A stretch of 64,000 nt of DNA. Source: Bradyrhizobium prioriisuperbiae. Its GTDB lineage: Bacteria; Pseudomonadota; Alphaproteobacteria; Rhizobiales; Xanthobacteraceae. The translations under genes were made by a program, and so were the position numbers. Shown in pieces: positions 35,501 through 43,077 of this stretch (positions within the stretch are counted from its first letter, which is position 1; every line of letters starts with the position of its first letter). Location: positions 6,064,501-6,128,500 of the forward strand of contig NZ_CP135921.1 of the NCBI RefSeq assembly GCF_032397745.1, given 5' to 3'. A model generated the notes under the pieces. It was not told where the DNA came from. It was given only the letters and a program-made list of their open reading frames with translations, and ran no database searches.

Positions 35501-35940
35501 ATCCCGAAGCAGAGCTCCAGCGCCATCGCCAGGATCACCGCTTCGATGGCGAAGAAAATGAACGTGAAGGTGGCGTAGATCAGCGAGGTGATGGTGGAGC
35601 CGATGTAGCCGAAGCCGGCGCCGCGGGTCAGCAGATCGATGTCCACGCCGCAGCGCGCGGCATAGTAGGCGATCGGCAGCCCGCAGCAGAAGATGATGAC
35701 ACTGACCACAAGGATGGCGGCGACTGAATTGGTGGCGCCGTAATTGAGAGTGATGGTGCCACCGATCGCTTCCAGCGCCAGGAACGAAATCGCGCCGAGC
35801 GCGGTGTTGGCGACGCGAGCGGCGGACCAGCGTCGCGCGCTCTTGGCGGTGAAGCGGAGCGCGTAGTCTTCCAGCGTCTGGTTGGCGACCCACTGATTGT
35901 ACTGGCGCCTGACGCGGTCTATCCGCTGCCGCCCCTCCAC
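32539..35940 (-). CDS. Transporter-like hybrid histidine kinase (NCS1-type domain, Cys-rich linker, HK, receiver)
   Basis: A 1133-residue sensor. Residues about 30-480 form 12 membrane helices resembling NCS1 purine/cytosine/hydantoin permeases. Residues 499-539 are a cluster of nine Cys (499, 500, 502, 514, 522, 525, 526, 532, 536) plus His504, 533, 539, probably a metal-binding knuckle. Two further helices (about 570-590, 607-627) lead to HisKA with His682 (SHELRSPLN), an HATPase (NLLSNAIKF, GTGLGLTIS) and a receiver (LFLLDISMPGMDGW), then a short helical tail. The plan recalls CbrA-type transporter-kinases but with another transporter family. Divergent from the amide ABC operon and coupled to the response regulator. 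Confidence 0.88.
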   Translation of the reverse strand: MEGRQRIDRVRRQYNQWVANQTLEDYALRFTAKSARRWSAARVANTALGAISFLALEAIGGTITLNYGATNSVAAILVVSVIIFCCGLPIAYYAARCGVDIDLLTRGAGFGYIGSTITSLIYATFTFIFFAIEAVILAMALELCFGIPRPIGYLVSAVVIIPLVTHGITLISRFQLWTQPLWVILHILPFAAIAYGNRDSFVAWTQFTGEHGNPAGHLDLLLFGTAASVVFSLVAQIGEQVDFLRFLPRDRRTSKTSWWVALLSAGPGWIVIGAIKLLAGSFLAFFALSHGIAPEHAAEPTQMYLSAFRYVLSQPDLALALTGTFVILSQIKINVTNAYAGSIAWSNFFSRLTHNHPGRVVWLVFNVVVAVLLMEIGVYKALEQTLALYSNVAIAWVGALVADLVINKPLGLRPQLMEFKRAHLYDINPVGVGAMAIATIVSVSAFYGLFGPTAKALSPFVALLAAFVSAPAIALATRGKYYIARKPKRSWQDLEQIPCCICEHSFEPEDMASCPAYSGPICSLCCSLDARCHDLCKPHARVQGQISDSLGKILPQRIQAYLNSQLGHYLRVFLISSGLVGLTLGLIYLQSSTEITTEAVQLSDVLWKVFFALVIIIAVVAWLFVLAQQSRRAAEDETRRQTTLLIQEIDAHKRTDAELQRAKEVAESANLAKSRYVVGLSHELRSPLNAISGYAQLLEQDSSLETKPRDQVRVVRRSADHLSGLIDGILDISKIEAGRLYLSRDEVRLGEFLDQLVGMFRLQAAAKGIDFVFRRPGYLPPVVFADEKRLRQILINLLSNAIKFTASGSVQFVMHYRSPVAEFEIIDTGPGIQPDDLERIFAPFERGALGSSQPHTGTGLGLTISRLLAGVMGGDIRVTSTVGTGSTFRVKLLLSEVTNPTRIAPIAKPVFGYHGPRKTILITDDDPSHRDLLRQVLSPLGFIILSAQDGPSCLALAQHCRPDLFLLDISMPGMDGWSVAEALRGSGHHQARILMISASALEAHGMPLAQPFHDGYLMKPIDVSRVLEQIGQLLKIDWQYDSREKPEPVWTPGSGSLPSTQDMQELIDLGEIGHVRAIQAKLDQLDADYPEHTAFVTRIRSLVDDFDFNQYAATLKMLCSQDVDSPYHQSNDS

Positions 35941-36101
35941 CCTTGTTACCCCTCAAATTGGCCGAACCGCCTCGGCTCACCTCTTGCCAAAATCTACGTC
36001 GCTGTTTTGCGGTGCAGTATACGCGATCCTGCGTATCTGTGCAGCGCACAATTTCAGCAATCCTCGATCAGAACGTGAGCTTACAACCAGAAGGGGTGAT
36101 C

Positions 36102-37364
36102 ATGTCTGAGGAACAGGATAGAGGGTTGCAATCGGCATTTCGCCGAAAGCTGTTGATGGGGATGGCGGCGCTGCCCGCCATGTCGCTGCTGCCGACGCCA
36201 TCATTGGCACAGGCGCCGGCAACGTCGGCGGTCAACACCACGGGCCTTGCGGTCACCGACACCGAGGTCACGGTCGGTATCCTGCACTCGGTGACCGGCA
36301 CCATGGCCATCAGCGAGACTGGTTCCGTCGAAGCCGAAAAGCTTGCCATCGAGCAGATCAACGCCGCGGGCGGCGTGCTCGGCCGCAAGATCAAGTTCAT
36401 CCAGGAAGACGGCGCCAGCGATTGGCCGACGTTTGCCGAAAAGGCCAAGAAGCTGCTGGTCAACGACAAGTGCGCCGCCGTGATGGGCTGCTGGACCTCG
36501 GCCTCGCGCAAGGCGGTGCTGCCGGTGTTCGAGCAGTACAACGGCATGCTGTACTACCCGACCTTCTATGAAGGCCTGGAGCAGTCCAAGAACGTCATCT
36601 ACACCGGACAGGAAGCCACCCAGCAGATCATCGCCGGCCTCGACTGGGTCAACAAGACCAAGAGCGCCAAGAGCTTTTATCTGCTCGGCTCCGACTACAT
36701 CTGGCCGCGCACCTCCAACAAGATCGCGCGCAAGCACATCGAGGGACACCTGCAGGGCTGCAAGGTGGTCGGCGAGGAATACTTCCCGCTGGGCCACACC
36801 CAGTTCAACTCGGTGATCAACAAGATCAAGCTGACCAAGCCGGACGTGATCTACGCCATCATCGTCGGCGGCTCCAACGTCGCCTTCTACAAGCAGCTCA
36901 AGGCCGCCGGCATCGATCTCTCCAAGCAGACCCTGCTGACCATCTCGGTCACCGAGGACGAGATCGACGGCATCGGTGGTGAAAACATCGCCGGCGCCTA
37001 TGCCTGCATGAAGTATTTCCAGTCCCTCGACAACGCCAACAACAAGACGTTCGTGCCCGCGTTCAAGAAGATGTGGGGCGAAAAGACCGTGATCGGCGAC
37101 GTCACCCAGGCTGCTTATCTCGGCCCGTGGCTGTGGAAATTGACGGTGGAGAAGGCCGGCAGCTTCGACATCGACAAGGTCGCGGCCGCATCCCCGGGCG
37201 TGGAATTCAAGGGCGCGCCGGAAGGCTATGTGCGCATCCACGAAAACCATCATCTGTGGTCCAAGACCCGCGTCGGCCGCGCCCGCGCCGACGGGCAGTA
37301 CGAACTGATCTACGAGACCGCGGATCTGGTCGAGCCGGATCCGTTCCCCAAAGGTTACCAGTAA
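36102..37364 (+). CDS. UrtA/FmdD-type ABC transporter substrate-binding protein (amide or urea)
   Basis: A 420-residue periplasmic binding protein. The signal region carries FRRKLLMGMAALPAMSLLPTPSLA (Tat-like RRK, cleavage after SLA). The mature part has GILHSVTGTMAISETG, INAAGGVLGRKIKFIQEDGA, the aromatic CWTSASRKAVLPVFE and YYPTFYEGLEQSKNV, as in UrtA and FmdD. Because fmdA and fmdB end this operon, the ligand is probably a short amide such as formamide or acetamide rather than urea; this is inference. AAGGGG precedes ATG. A further open frame upstream in the divergent promoter is rejected. Confidence 0.88.
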   Translation: MSEEQDRGLQSAFRRKLLMGMAALPAMSLLPTPSLAQAPATSAVNTTGLAVTDTEVTVGILHSVTGTMAISETGSVEAEKLAIEQINAAGGVLGRKIKFIQEDGASDWPTFAEKAKKLLVNDKCAAVMGCWTSASRKAVLPVFEQYNGMLYYPTFYEGLEQSKNVIYTGQEATQQIIAGLDWVNKTKSAKSFYLLGSDYIWPRTSNKIARKHIEGHLQGCKVVGEEYFPLGHTQFNSVINKIKLTKPDVIYAIIVGGSNVAFYKQLKAAGIDLSKQTLLTISVTEDEIDGIGGENIAGAYACMKYFQSLDNANNKTFVPAFKKMWGEKTVIGDVTQAAYLGPWLWKLTVEKAGSFDIDKVAAASPGVEFKGAPEGYVRIHENHHLWSKTRVGRARADGQYELIYETADLVEPDPFPKGYQ

Positions 37365-37482
37365 GCGTTTTCGGCCTCCCAGGCCCGGACCGTTCGGTCC
37401 GTGCCGACGCCCCGCGCCGCGGTCCTCATCCCGCGGCGCGGGCACTCTCCGGAGAGACGATGAGATGAAGTGGAACAGTTAT

Positions 37483-37596
37483 CCGTCACCCTGAGGTGGC
37501 CGCGCAGCGGCCCTCGAAGGGCGACGGCCCGAGCGGGTAGCTCCGGGGCCGTTCCATCCTTCGAGGCGCGCAAGAGCGCGCACCTCAGGATGACGG
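37483..37596. repeat. Large intergenic palindromic repeat within the amide operon
   Basis: CCGTCACCCTGAGGTG (37483-37498) pairs with CACCTCAGGATGACGG (37581-37596) with one mismatch, and inner arms (CCCTCGAAGG / CCTTCGAGG) extend the fold over 114 bases. It lies between the binding-protein gene and the first permease. The motif is of a kind common in Bradyrhizobium-type genomes. It could lower read-through or shield the upstream message. Confidence 0.65.
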
Positions 37597-37643
37597 AACT
37601 GCAGTTCAACCGCGTTTAGCAAAGACGACAGCAGGAGAGGTTG

Positions 37644-38570
37644 ATGTTCGGCGACTATTCGCTTGGTGATCTCAGCTCGATCTTTGTGATGCAGGGCTTT
37701 GCAGGCCTGATCCTGTTCTCGGTGTTCGTGCTGATGGCGCTGGGCCTGGCGATCATCTTCGGCCAGATGGGCGTCATCAACATGGCGCACGGCGAGTTCA
37801 TGATCCTGGGCGCCTACGTCACCTGGCTGACGTCGAGCTTCTTCCAGGCGCATTTTCCGGCGCTGTTCAGCGGCTACTTCTTTGTTGCGATGATCCTCGC
37901 ATTCTTTGCCTCAGGCGCACTGGGCATGCTGGTGGAATGGGCGCTGATCCGCCATCTCTACAAGCGTCCGCTCGATACGCTGCTGGCCACCTGGGGCCTG
38001 AGCCTGATCCTGCAGCAGACTTATCGTTCGGTGTTCGGCGCCCGCGAGGTTGGCGTCGAACTGCCGGAATGGATGATGGGCTCCAAGCAGGTCACCGACA
38101 CCATCGAGATTCCCATCAACGGCATCTTCGTGATGTGCCTGACAGTGCTGATCACGCTGGCTGTCGCCTACATCATGTACAAGTCGCGCTGGGGCCAGCA
38201 GGTGCGCGCCGTAATGCAGAACCGCGTCATGGCCGGTGCCGTCGGCATCAACACCGACAAGGTCGATCGCTACACCTTCGCGCTGGGCTGCGGCATTGCC
38301 GGGATCGCCGGCAGCGCCTTCACCATGATCGGCTCCACAGGGCCGACCGCCGGCCAGCTTTACATCGTCGACACCTTCCTGGTCGTGGTGTTTGGCGGCG
38401 CCGCCAGCCTCCTGGGCACCATAGCCTCCGCGTTCACCATCTCGCAGGCCCGCTCCACACTTGAGTTCTTCACCTCCGGATCGATGGCGCAAGTGATCAC
38501 GCTGCTCGCGATCGTGGGCATTCTGATGCTGCGGCCGCAGGGGCTGTTCGCCCTCAAGGTCCGCAAATAA
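37644..38570 (+). CDS. UrtB/FmdE-type ABC transporter permease
   Basis: A 308-residue permease of the LivH/UrtB group: GLAIIFGQMGVINMAHGEFM near the N-terminus, PLDTLLATWGLSLILQQTYR, the EAA-like loop VRAVMQNRVMAGAVGIN and a VVFGGAASLLGTIASAF motif. AGGAGA lies upstream of ATG (a TTG one codon earlier is not used). Forms the channel with the next gene. Confidence 0.9.
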   Translation: MFGDYSLGDLSSIFVMQGFAGLILFSVFVLMALGLAIIFGQMGVINMAHGEFMILGAYVTWLTSSFFQAHFPALFSGYFFVAMILAFFASGALGMLVEWALIRHLYKRPLDTLLATWGLSLILQQTYRSVFGAREVGVELPEWMMGSKQVTDTIEIPINGIFVMCLTVLITLAVAYIMYKSRWGQQVRAVMQNRVMAGAVGINTDKVDRYTFALGCGIAGIAGSAFTMIGSTGPTAGQLYIVDTFLVVVFGGAASLLGTIASAFTISQARSTLEFFTSGSMAQVITLLAIVGILMLRPQGLFALKVRK

Positions 38571-38589
38571 CACGACGGGGGCTGGGGCT

Positions 38590-39744
38590 ATGAACGACAA
38601 TCCGCGCTTCTTTACGCGCTCCGAACTGGTGGGATTGGCCGCGCTCGCGCTGCTGCTGGTGGTGATCCTGCCGGTCAGCCTCGATGTGTTCCGGCTGAAC
38701 CTGGTGGCCAAGTATCTGACCTACTCATTTGTCGCGCTCGGGCTGGTGCTGTGCTGGGGATACGGCGGCATTCTCAGCCTGGGGCAGGGCGTGTTCTTTG
38801 GCCTCGGCGGCTATTGCATGGCGATGTTCCTCAAGCTGGAGGCATCGAGTGTTGCCAACACCAAGATCCAGTCGACCCCGGGCATTCCCGACTTCATGGA
38901 CTGGAATCAGCTGACCCAGCTGCCGTTCTTCTGGAAGCCGTTTCACAGCCTGACCTTCACCATCGTGGCCATTCTGGTGGTTCCCGCCATCTTCGCTTTC
39001 ATCATCGGTGCGGCGATGTTCAAGCGCCGGGTCGGCGGCGTCTATTTCGCGATCATCACCCAGGCGGTGGCCGCCATCCTGACCATCCTGATCGTGGGCC
39101 AGCAGGGTTACACCGGCGGCATCAATGGCATCACCGACCTGCGCACCCTCAATGGCTGGGACATCCGCACCGACCACGCCAAGTTCATTCTCTACTTCGT
39201 CGAGGTCGCCTGTCTGTTCGGCTGCATCGGCGTGGCGCAATTCATCCGCCACTCCAAGCTCGGCCGCATCCTGGTAGCGATGCGCGACAAGGAAGACCGC
39301 GTCCGCTTCTCCGGCTACAGCGTCGCCAACTTTAAGATCTTTGCATTCTGCGCCGCGGCCGTGTTCGCCGCGATCGGCGGCGCGCTATTCACTCTCGAGG
39401 TCGGCTTCATGTCGCCGTCCTTCGTCGGCATCGTGCCCTCGATCGAAATGGTGATCTACACCGCGGTGGGCGGCCGTCTGTCGATCTTCGGCGCCGTCTA
39501 CGGCACGCTGCTGGTGAATTTCGCCAAGACCAGCCTGTCGGAATCCTTCCCGCAATTGTGGCTGTTCGGCCTCGGCGCATTGTTCATTGCGGTGGTGCTT
39601 GCGTTCCCGGACGGCCTGGCCGGCATCTGGCGCGACCATGTGCAATCGCGGATCGACAGGTTGCTGTCACGCAAGGTCAAGAATGGCGCCGACAAGGGCA
39701 GCTGGACTGACAGTTCGGTCGCCGACGGCGCTCCGGCGGAGTGA
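38590..39744 (+). CDS. UrtC/FmdF-type ABC transporter permease
   Basis: A 384-residue permease of the LivM/UrtC group with YSFVALGLVLCWGYGGILSL, GQGVFFGLGGYCMAMFLKLE (UrtC-like), a cytoplasmic loop HSKLGRILVAMRDKEDRVRF and ANFKIFAFCAAAVFAAIGGAL. It starts 19 bases after the previous stop. Second transmembrane subunit of the amide importer. Confidence 0.9.
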   Translation: MNDNPRFFTRSELVGLAALALLLVVILPVSLDVFRLNLVAKYLTYSFVALGLVLCWGYGGILSLGQGVFFGLGGYCMAMFLKLEASSVANTKIQSTPGIPDFMDWNQLTQLPFFWKPFHSLTFTIVAILVVPAIFAFIIGAAMFKRRVGGVYFAIITQAVAAILTILIVGQQGYTGGINGITDLRTLNGWDIRTDHAKFILYFVEVACLFGCIGVAQFIRHSKLGRILVAMRDKEDRVRFSGYSVANFKIFAFCAAAVFAAIGGALFTLEVGFMSPSFVGIVPSIEMVIYTAVGGRLSIFGAVYGTLLVNFAKTSLSESFPQLWLFGLGALFIAVVLAFPDGLAGIWRDHVQSRIDRLLSRKVKNGADKGSWTDSSVADGAPAE

Positions 39745-39754
39745 GGAGGGCATC

Positions 39755-40510
39755 ATGCTGGTCGGTCATCAACCCAAGGACTTCCTGCTCGCGGTCGAAA
39801 GTCTCACCGTGTCGTTTGACGGCTTCAAGGCGGTCAACGATCTCTCCTTCTATGTCGACGAGAATGAGATCCGCGTCATCATTGGGCCAAACGGCGCCGG
39901 TAAAACCACCGTGCTCGATTTGATCTGCGGCAAGACCAAGGCCACCGCGGGCTCCATCCAGTTCCGCGGCAAGGAGCTGACCCGGATGAAGGAAAACCAG
40001 ATCGTCCAGGCGGGCGTCGGGCGCAAGTTCCAGACCCCGTCGATCTATGACGATCTCACCGTGTTCGAGAATCTGGAAATCTCCTATCCGCGCGGCCGCA
40101 CCGTGTTCGGCGCGCTGGCGTTCAAGCGCGATGCGGCGGTGCGCGATCGGGTGGAGGAGATCGCCGAGATGATCTTTTTGAAGGATCGCCTCCATATGAG
40201 CGCGGACCTGCTCAGCCACGGCCAGAAGCAGTGGCTGGAGATCGGCATGCTGCTGATCCAGGACCCGGAACTTCTGATGCTGGACGAGCCGGTCGCCGGC
40301 ATGAGCGTCAGCGAACGGGTGAAGACCGCCGAGCTGCTCAACCGCATCATCAAGGATCGTTCGGTGCTGGTGATCGAGCACGACATGAAATTCGTCGAGG
40401 ATATCGCCCACAAGGTTACGGTGCTGCACCAGGGCCAGATCCTCTCGGAAGGCTCGATGGACAAGGTCAAGAGCGACCCCAAAGTCATCGAAGTCTATCT
40501 CGGACACTGA
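39755..40510 (+). CDS. UrtD-type ABC transporter ATP-binding protein
   Basis: A 251-residue ABC ATPase: Walker A GPNGAGKTT, RKFQTPSIYDDLTVFENLEI, signature LSHGQKQWLEIGM (the UrtD variant of LSGGQ), Walker B LLMLDEPVAGM and VIEHDMKFVEDI. GAGGAGGG precedes ATG, ten bases after the permease stop. One of two ATPases of the importer. Confidence 0.92.
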   Translation: MLVGHQPKDFLLAVESLTVSFDGFKAVNDLSFYVDENEIRVIIGPNGAGKTTVLDLICGKTKATAGSIQFRGKELTRMKENQIVQAGVGRKFQTPSIYDDLTVFENLEISYPRGRTVFGALAFKRDAAVRDRVEEIAEMIFLKDRLHMSADLLSHGQKQWLEIGMLLIQDPELLMLDEPVAGMSVSERVKTAELLNRIIKDRSVLVIEHDMKFVEDIAHKVTVLHQGQILSEGSMDKVKSDPKVIEVYLGH

Positions 40511-40524
40511 GCGGGAGACATGTG

Positions 40525-41214
40525 ATGCTGGCAATCTCGGATCTTCATGTCGCCTACGGCCAGAGCGAGGTGCTGCACGGCCTTAATGTCTCCGTCGCGC
40601 CCAACGAAATCGTGGCGATCATGGGCCGCAACGGCATGGGCAAGACCACCCTGATGAAATCCCTGATGGGGATCGTGCCGACCAAAAGCGGTTCGGTCAC
40701 CATGAACGGCGTCGAGGTGTCCGGACTCAAGAGTTACGAGCGGGTGGCCCAGGGCCTGGCCTATGTGCCGCAGGGCCGGATGATTTTTTCCGCCATGACG
40801 GTGCAGGAAAATATCGAGACGGGCCTCGTCACGTCGGGTGCAAAGAACGTGCCCGCGGATATCTATGAGCTGTTTCCGGTGCTGCTGGAGATGAAAGGTC
40901 GCCGTGGCGGCAACCTCTCGGGTGGCCAGCAGCAGCAACTCGCGATCGCCCGTGCGCTCGCAACCAAGCCCAAGGTGCTGCTGCTGGACGAACCGACCGA
41001 AGGCATCCAGCCCTCGATCATCCGCGAGATGGCGCGGACGCTCAAACGAATCCGCGACGAGCGAGGGCTCTCCATCGTGGTGTCTGAGCAGGTGCTGAGC
41101 TTTGCGCTGGATATCGCCGACCGCGTGCTGGTGATTGAGAACGGCGAGATCGTCCGCGACGATCCGCGCGCCGGGATCGATGAGGCTCAAATCGCCAAAT
41201 TCCTGTCCGTCTAA
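40525..41214 (+). CDS. UrtE-type ABC transporter ATP-binding protein
   Basis: A 229-residue ABC ATPase: Walker A GRNGMGKTT (the UrtE/LivF variant), LAYVPQGRMIFSAMTVQENI, signature LSGGQQQQLAIARAL, Walker B LLLLDEPTEGIQPS and SIVVSEQVLSFALDIADRVL. The open frame extends upstream inside the previous gene; the ATG after GGGAGA is chosen. Second ATPase of the importer. Confidence 0.92.
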   Translation: MLAISDLHVAYGQSEVLHGLNVSVAPNEIVAIMGRNGMGKTTLMKSLMGIVPTKSGSVTMNGVEVSGLKSYERVAQGLAYVPQGRMIFSAMTVQENIETGLVTSGAKNVPADIYELFPVLLEMKGRRGGNLSGGQQQQLAIARALATKPKVLLLDEPTEGIQPSIIREMARTLKRIRDERGLSIVVSEQVLSFALDIADRVLVIENGEIVRDDPRAGIDEAQIAKFLSV

Positions 41215-41250
41215 CTCCAAACGTCACTTGCAAAAGAAGGGGAGCGTTCG

Positions 41251-42480
41251 ATGCCTGACACACTGATCAAGGTTGACCTCACGCAATCGGCTTATGAAAA
41301 CGACAAGATCCACAACCGCTGGCATCCCGATATTCCGATGGTGGAATGGGTCAGCCCCGGCGATGACTTCATCATCGAGACCTACGACTGGACCGGCGGC
41401 TTCATCAAGAACAACGATTCCGCCGATGACGTCCGCGACATCGATCTGTCGATCGTGCACTTCCTCTCCGGCCCGATCGGGGTGAAGGGCGCCGAGCCCG
41501 GCGATCTCCTGGTGGTCGACCTGCTCGACGTCGGCCCGATGAAGGAAAGCCTCTGGGGCTTCAACGGCTTTTTCTCCAAGCAGAACGGCGGCGGATTCCT
41601 CACCGATCACTTCCCGCTGGCGCAGAAGTCGATTTGGGACTTCAAGGGCATGTACACCTCGTCGCGGCATATTCCCGGCGTGAACTTCGCCGGCCTGATC
41701 CATCCCGGCCTGATCGGTTGTCTGCCCGATCCAAAACTGCTCGCAACCTGGAACGAGCGCGAGACCGCGCTGATCGCCACCAATCCGACCCGTGTTCCCG
41801 GTCTTGCCAATCCCCCCTTCGGCCCGACCGCGCACATGGGCCGCCTCAAGGGTGACGACAAGGCCAAGGCGGCGGCGGAGGGCGCACGCACGGTGCCGCC
41901 GCGCGAGCATGGCGGCAACTGCGACATCAAGGATCTGTCGCGGGGCTCGAAGATCTATTTCCCGGTCTATGTGCCCGGCGGCGGCCTCTCCATGGGCGAT
42001 CTGCACTTCAGCCAGGGCGACGGCGAAATCACCTTCTGCGGCGCCATCGAGATGGCCGGCTGGCTGCACATCAAGGTCGATGTGATCAAGGACGGCGTGG
42101 CCAAATACGGCATCAAGAACCCGGTGTTCAAGCCGTCGCCGGTGACGCCGAACTACAAGGATTATCTGATTTTCGAGGGCATCTCGGTCGACGAGCAGGG
42201 CAAGCAGCATTATCTCGACGTCCACATCGCCTATCGCCAGGCCTGTCTCAATGCCATCGAGTATCTGAAGAAGTTCGGCTACTCCGGCGCCCAGGCCTAT
42301 TCTATCCTCGGCACCGCGCCATGCCAGGGCCACATCTCCGGCGTGGTCGATGTGCCCAACGCCTGCGCCACCCTGTGGCTGCCGACGGAAATCTTCGACT
42401 TCGACATCATGCCGTCGTCGGCGGGGCCGATCAAACACATCAAGGGCGGCATCGACATGCCGCTGTCGCAGGACAAATAA
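41251..42480 (+). CDS. fmdA: Formamidase/acetamidase FmdA
   Basis: A 409-residue enzyme of the FmdA_AmdA family that hydrolyses formamide (or other short amides) to ammonia and the acid. Typical stretches are HNRWHPDIPMVEWVSPGDDF, LSGPIGVKGAEPGDLLVVDLLDV, GIIHPGLIG-like FAGLIHPGLIG, the metal-site GGNCDIKDLSRGSKIYFPV and LSMGDLHFSQGDGE. It is 36 bases after the last ABC gene with AGGGGAG before ATG. It supplies nitrogen from the amide taken up by the importer. Confidence 0.95.
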   Translation: MPDTLIKVDLTQSAYENDKIHNRWHPDIPMVEWVSPGDDFIIETYDWTGGFIKNNDSADDVRDIDLSIVHFLSGPIGVKGAEPGDLLVVDLLDVGPMKESLWGFNGFFSKQNGGGFLTDHFPLAQKSIWDFKGMYTSSRHIPGVNFAGLIHPGLIGCLPDPKLLATWNERETALIATNPTRVPGLANPPFGPTAHMGRLKGDDKAKAAAEGARTVPPREHGGNCDIKDLSRGSKIYFPVYVPGGGLSMGDLHFSQGDGEITFCGAIEMAGWLHIKVDVIKDGVAKYGIKNPVFKPSPVTPNYKDYLIFEGISVDEQGKQHYLDVHIAYRQACLNAIEYLKKFGYSGAQAYSILGTAPCQGHISGVVDVPNACATLWLPTEIFDFDIMPSSAGPIKHIKGGIDMPLSQDK

Positions 42481-42488
42481 GCTGACCG

Positions 42489-42570
42489 TGTAGCCCGCAT
42501 GAGCGTCAGCGACATGCGGGAGCCGCATCGCGATCAATCCCGGGTGTCGCTTACGCTCACCCGGGCTACA
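42489..42570. repeat. Intergenic palindromic repeat between fmdA and fmdB
   Basis: TGTAGCCCG (42489-42497) and CGGGCTACA (42562-42570) are perfect 9-bp inverted ends around 64 bases with weaker inner pairing (CATGAGCGTCAGCGACATG region). Repeats of this type occur between genes in related genomes. It separates fmdA from fmdB and may act as a hairpin in the mRNA. Confidence 0.65.
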
Positions 42571-42593
42571 GCTCCTCTCTCTGGAGACCCAAC

Positions 42594-42932
42594 ATGCCGG
42601 TCTATGAATATCTCTGCGACGATTGCGGCCCCTTCACCAACATGCGCCCGATGGCGGAATGTGACGAGCCGGATGACTGTCCGGCCTGCGGCACGGTGGC
42701 GCCGCGCGTCATTCTCACCGCGCCACATTTCTCCTGTCTTCCGGCCTCCACCCGCAAGGCCCACGCGACCAATGAGCGCAGCGCCCATGCGCCGAAGACG
42801 CTGGGTGAGTACAAGGCCTCTCACGCTCCCGGATGCGGCTGCTGTTCCGGCAAGGCCTCGCGGCTGATGACCAAGAGCAAGAGCGGAGCCAAGGGCTTTC
42901 CCAGCGCAAGGCCGTGGATGATCAGCCATTGA
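42594..42932 (+). CDS. fmdB: FmdB-type zinc-ribbon protein
   Basis: A 112-residue protein starting with the FmdB zinc ribbon MPVYEYLCDDCGPFTNMRPM and CPACG (Cys8/Cys11 and Cys39/Cys42 type knuckles). In Methylophilus FmdB is a putative regulator of the formamide genes. The C-terminal half is disordered with a second Cys cluster (GCGCCSGKAS). Last gene of the amide operon. Confidence 0.9.
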   Translation: MPVYEYLCDDCGPFTNMRPMAECDEPDDCPACGTVAPRVILTAPHFSCLPASTRKAHATNERSAHAPKTLGEYKASHAPGCGCCSGKASRLMTKSKSGAKGFPSARPWMISH

Positions 42933-43077
42933 CGTCGACACTGGCTCTGCTGGCGCTGCGGCGCACACTGGTCGCACTGGCCGGCCGGTGCATTTAATCG
43001 TTTGGCGGGCTTGATGGGCCGGCCAAACCGACGCACTGTCGCGGCGTGCCGGCATTTCGGCCGACGGGCGACACATC

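Noticed and set aside
37355..37609. 84-codon minus-strand frame inside the amide operon
   Set aside because: Lies almost wholly in the palindromic repeat; not a gene.
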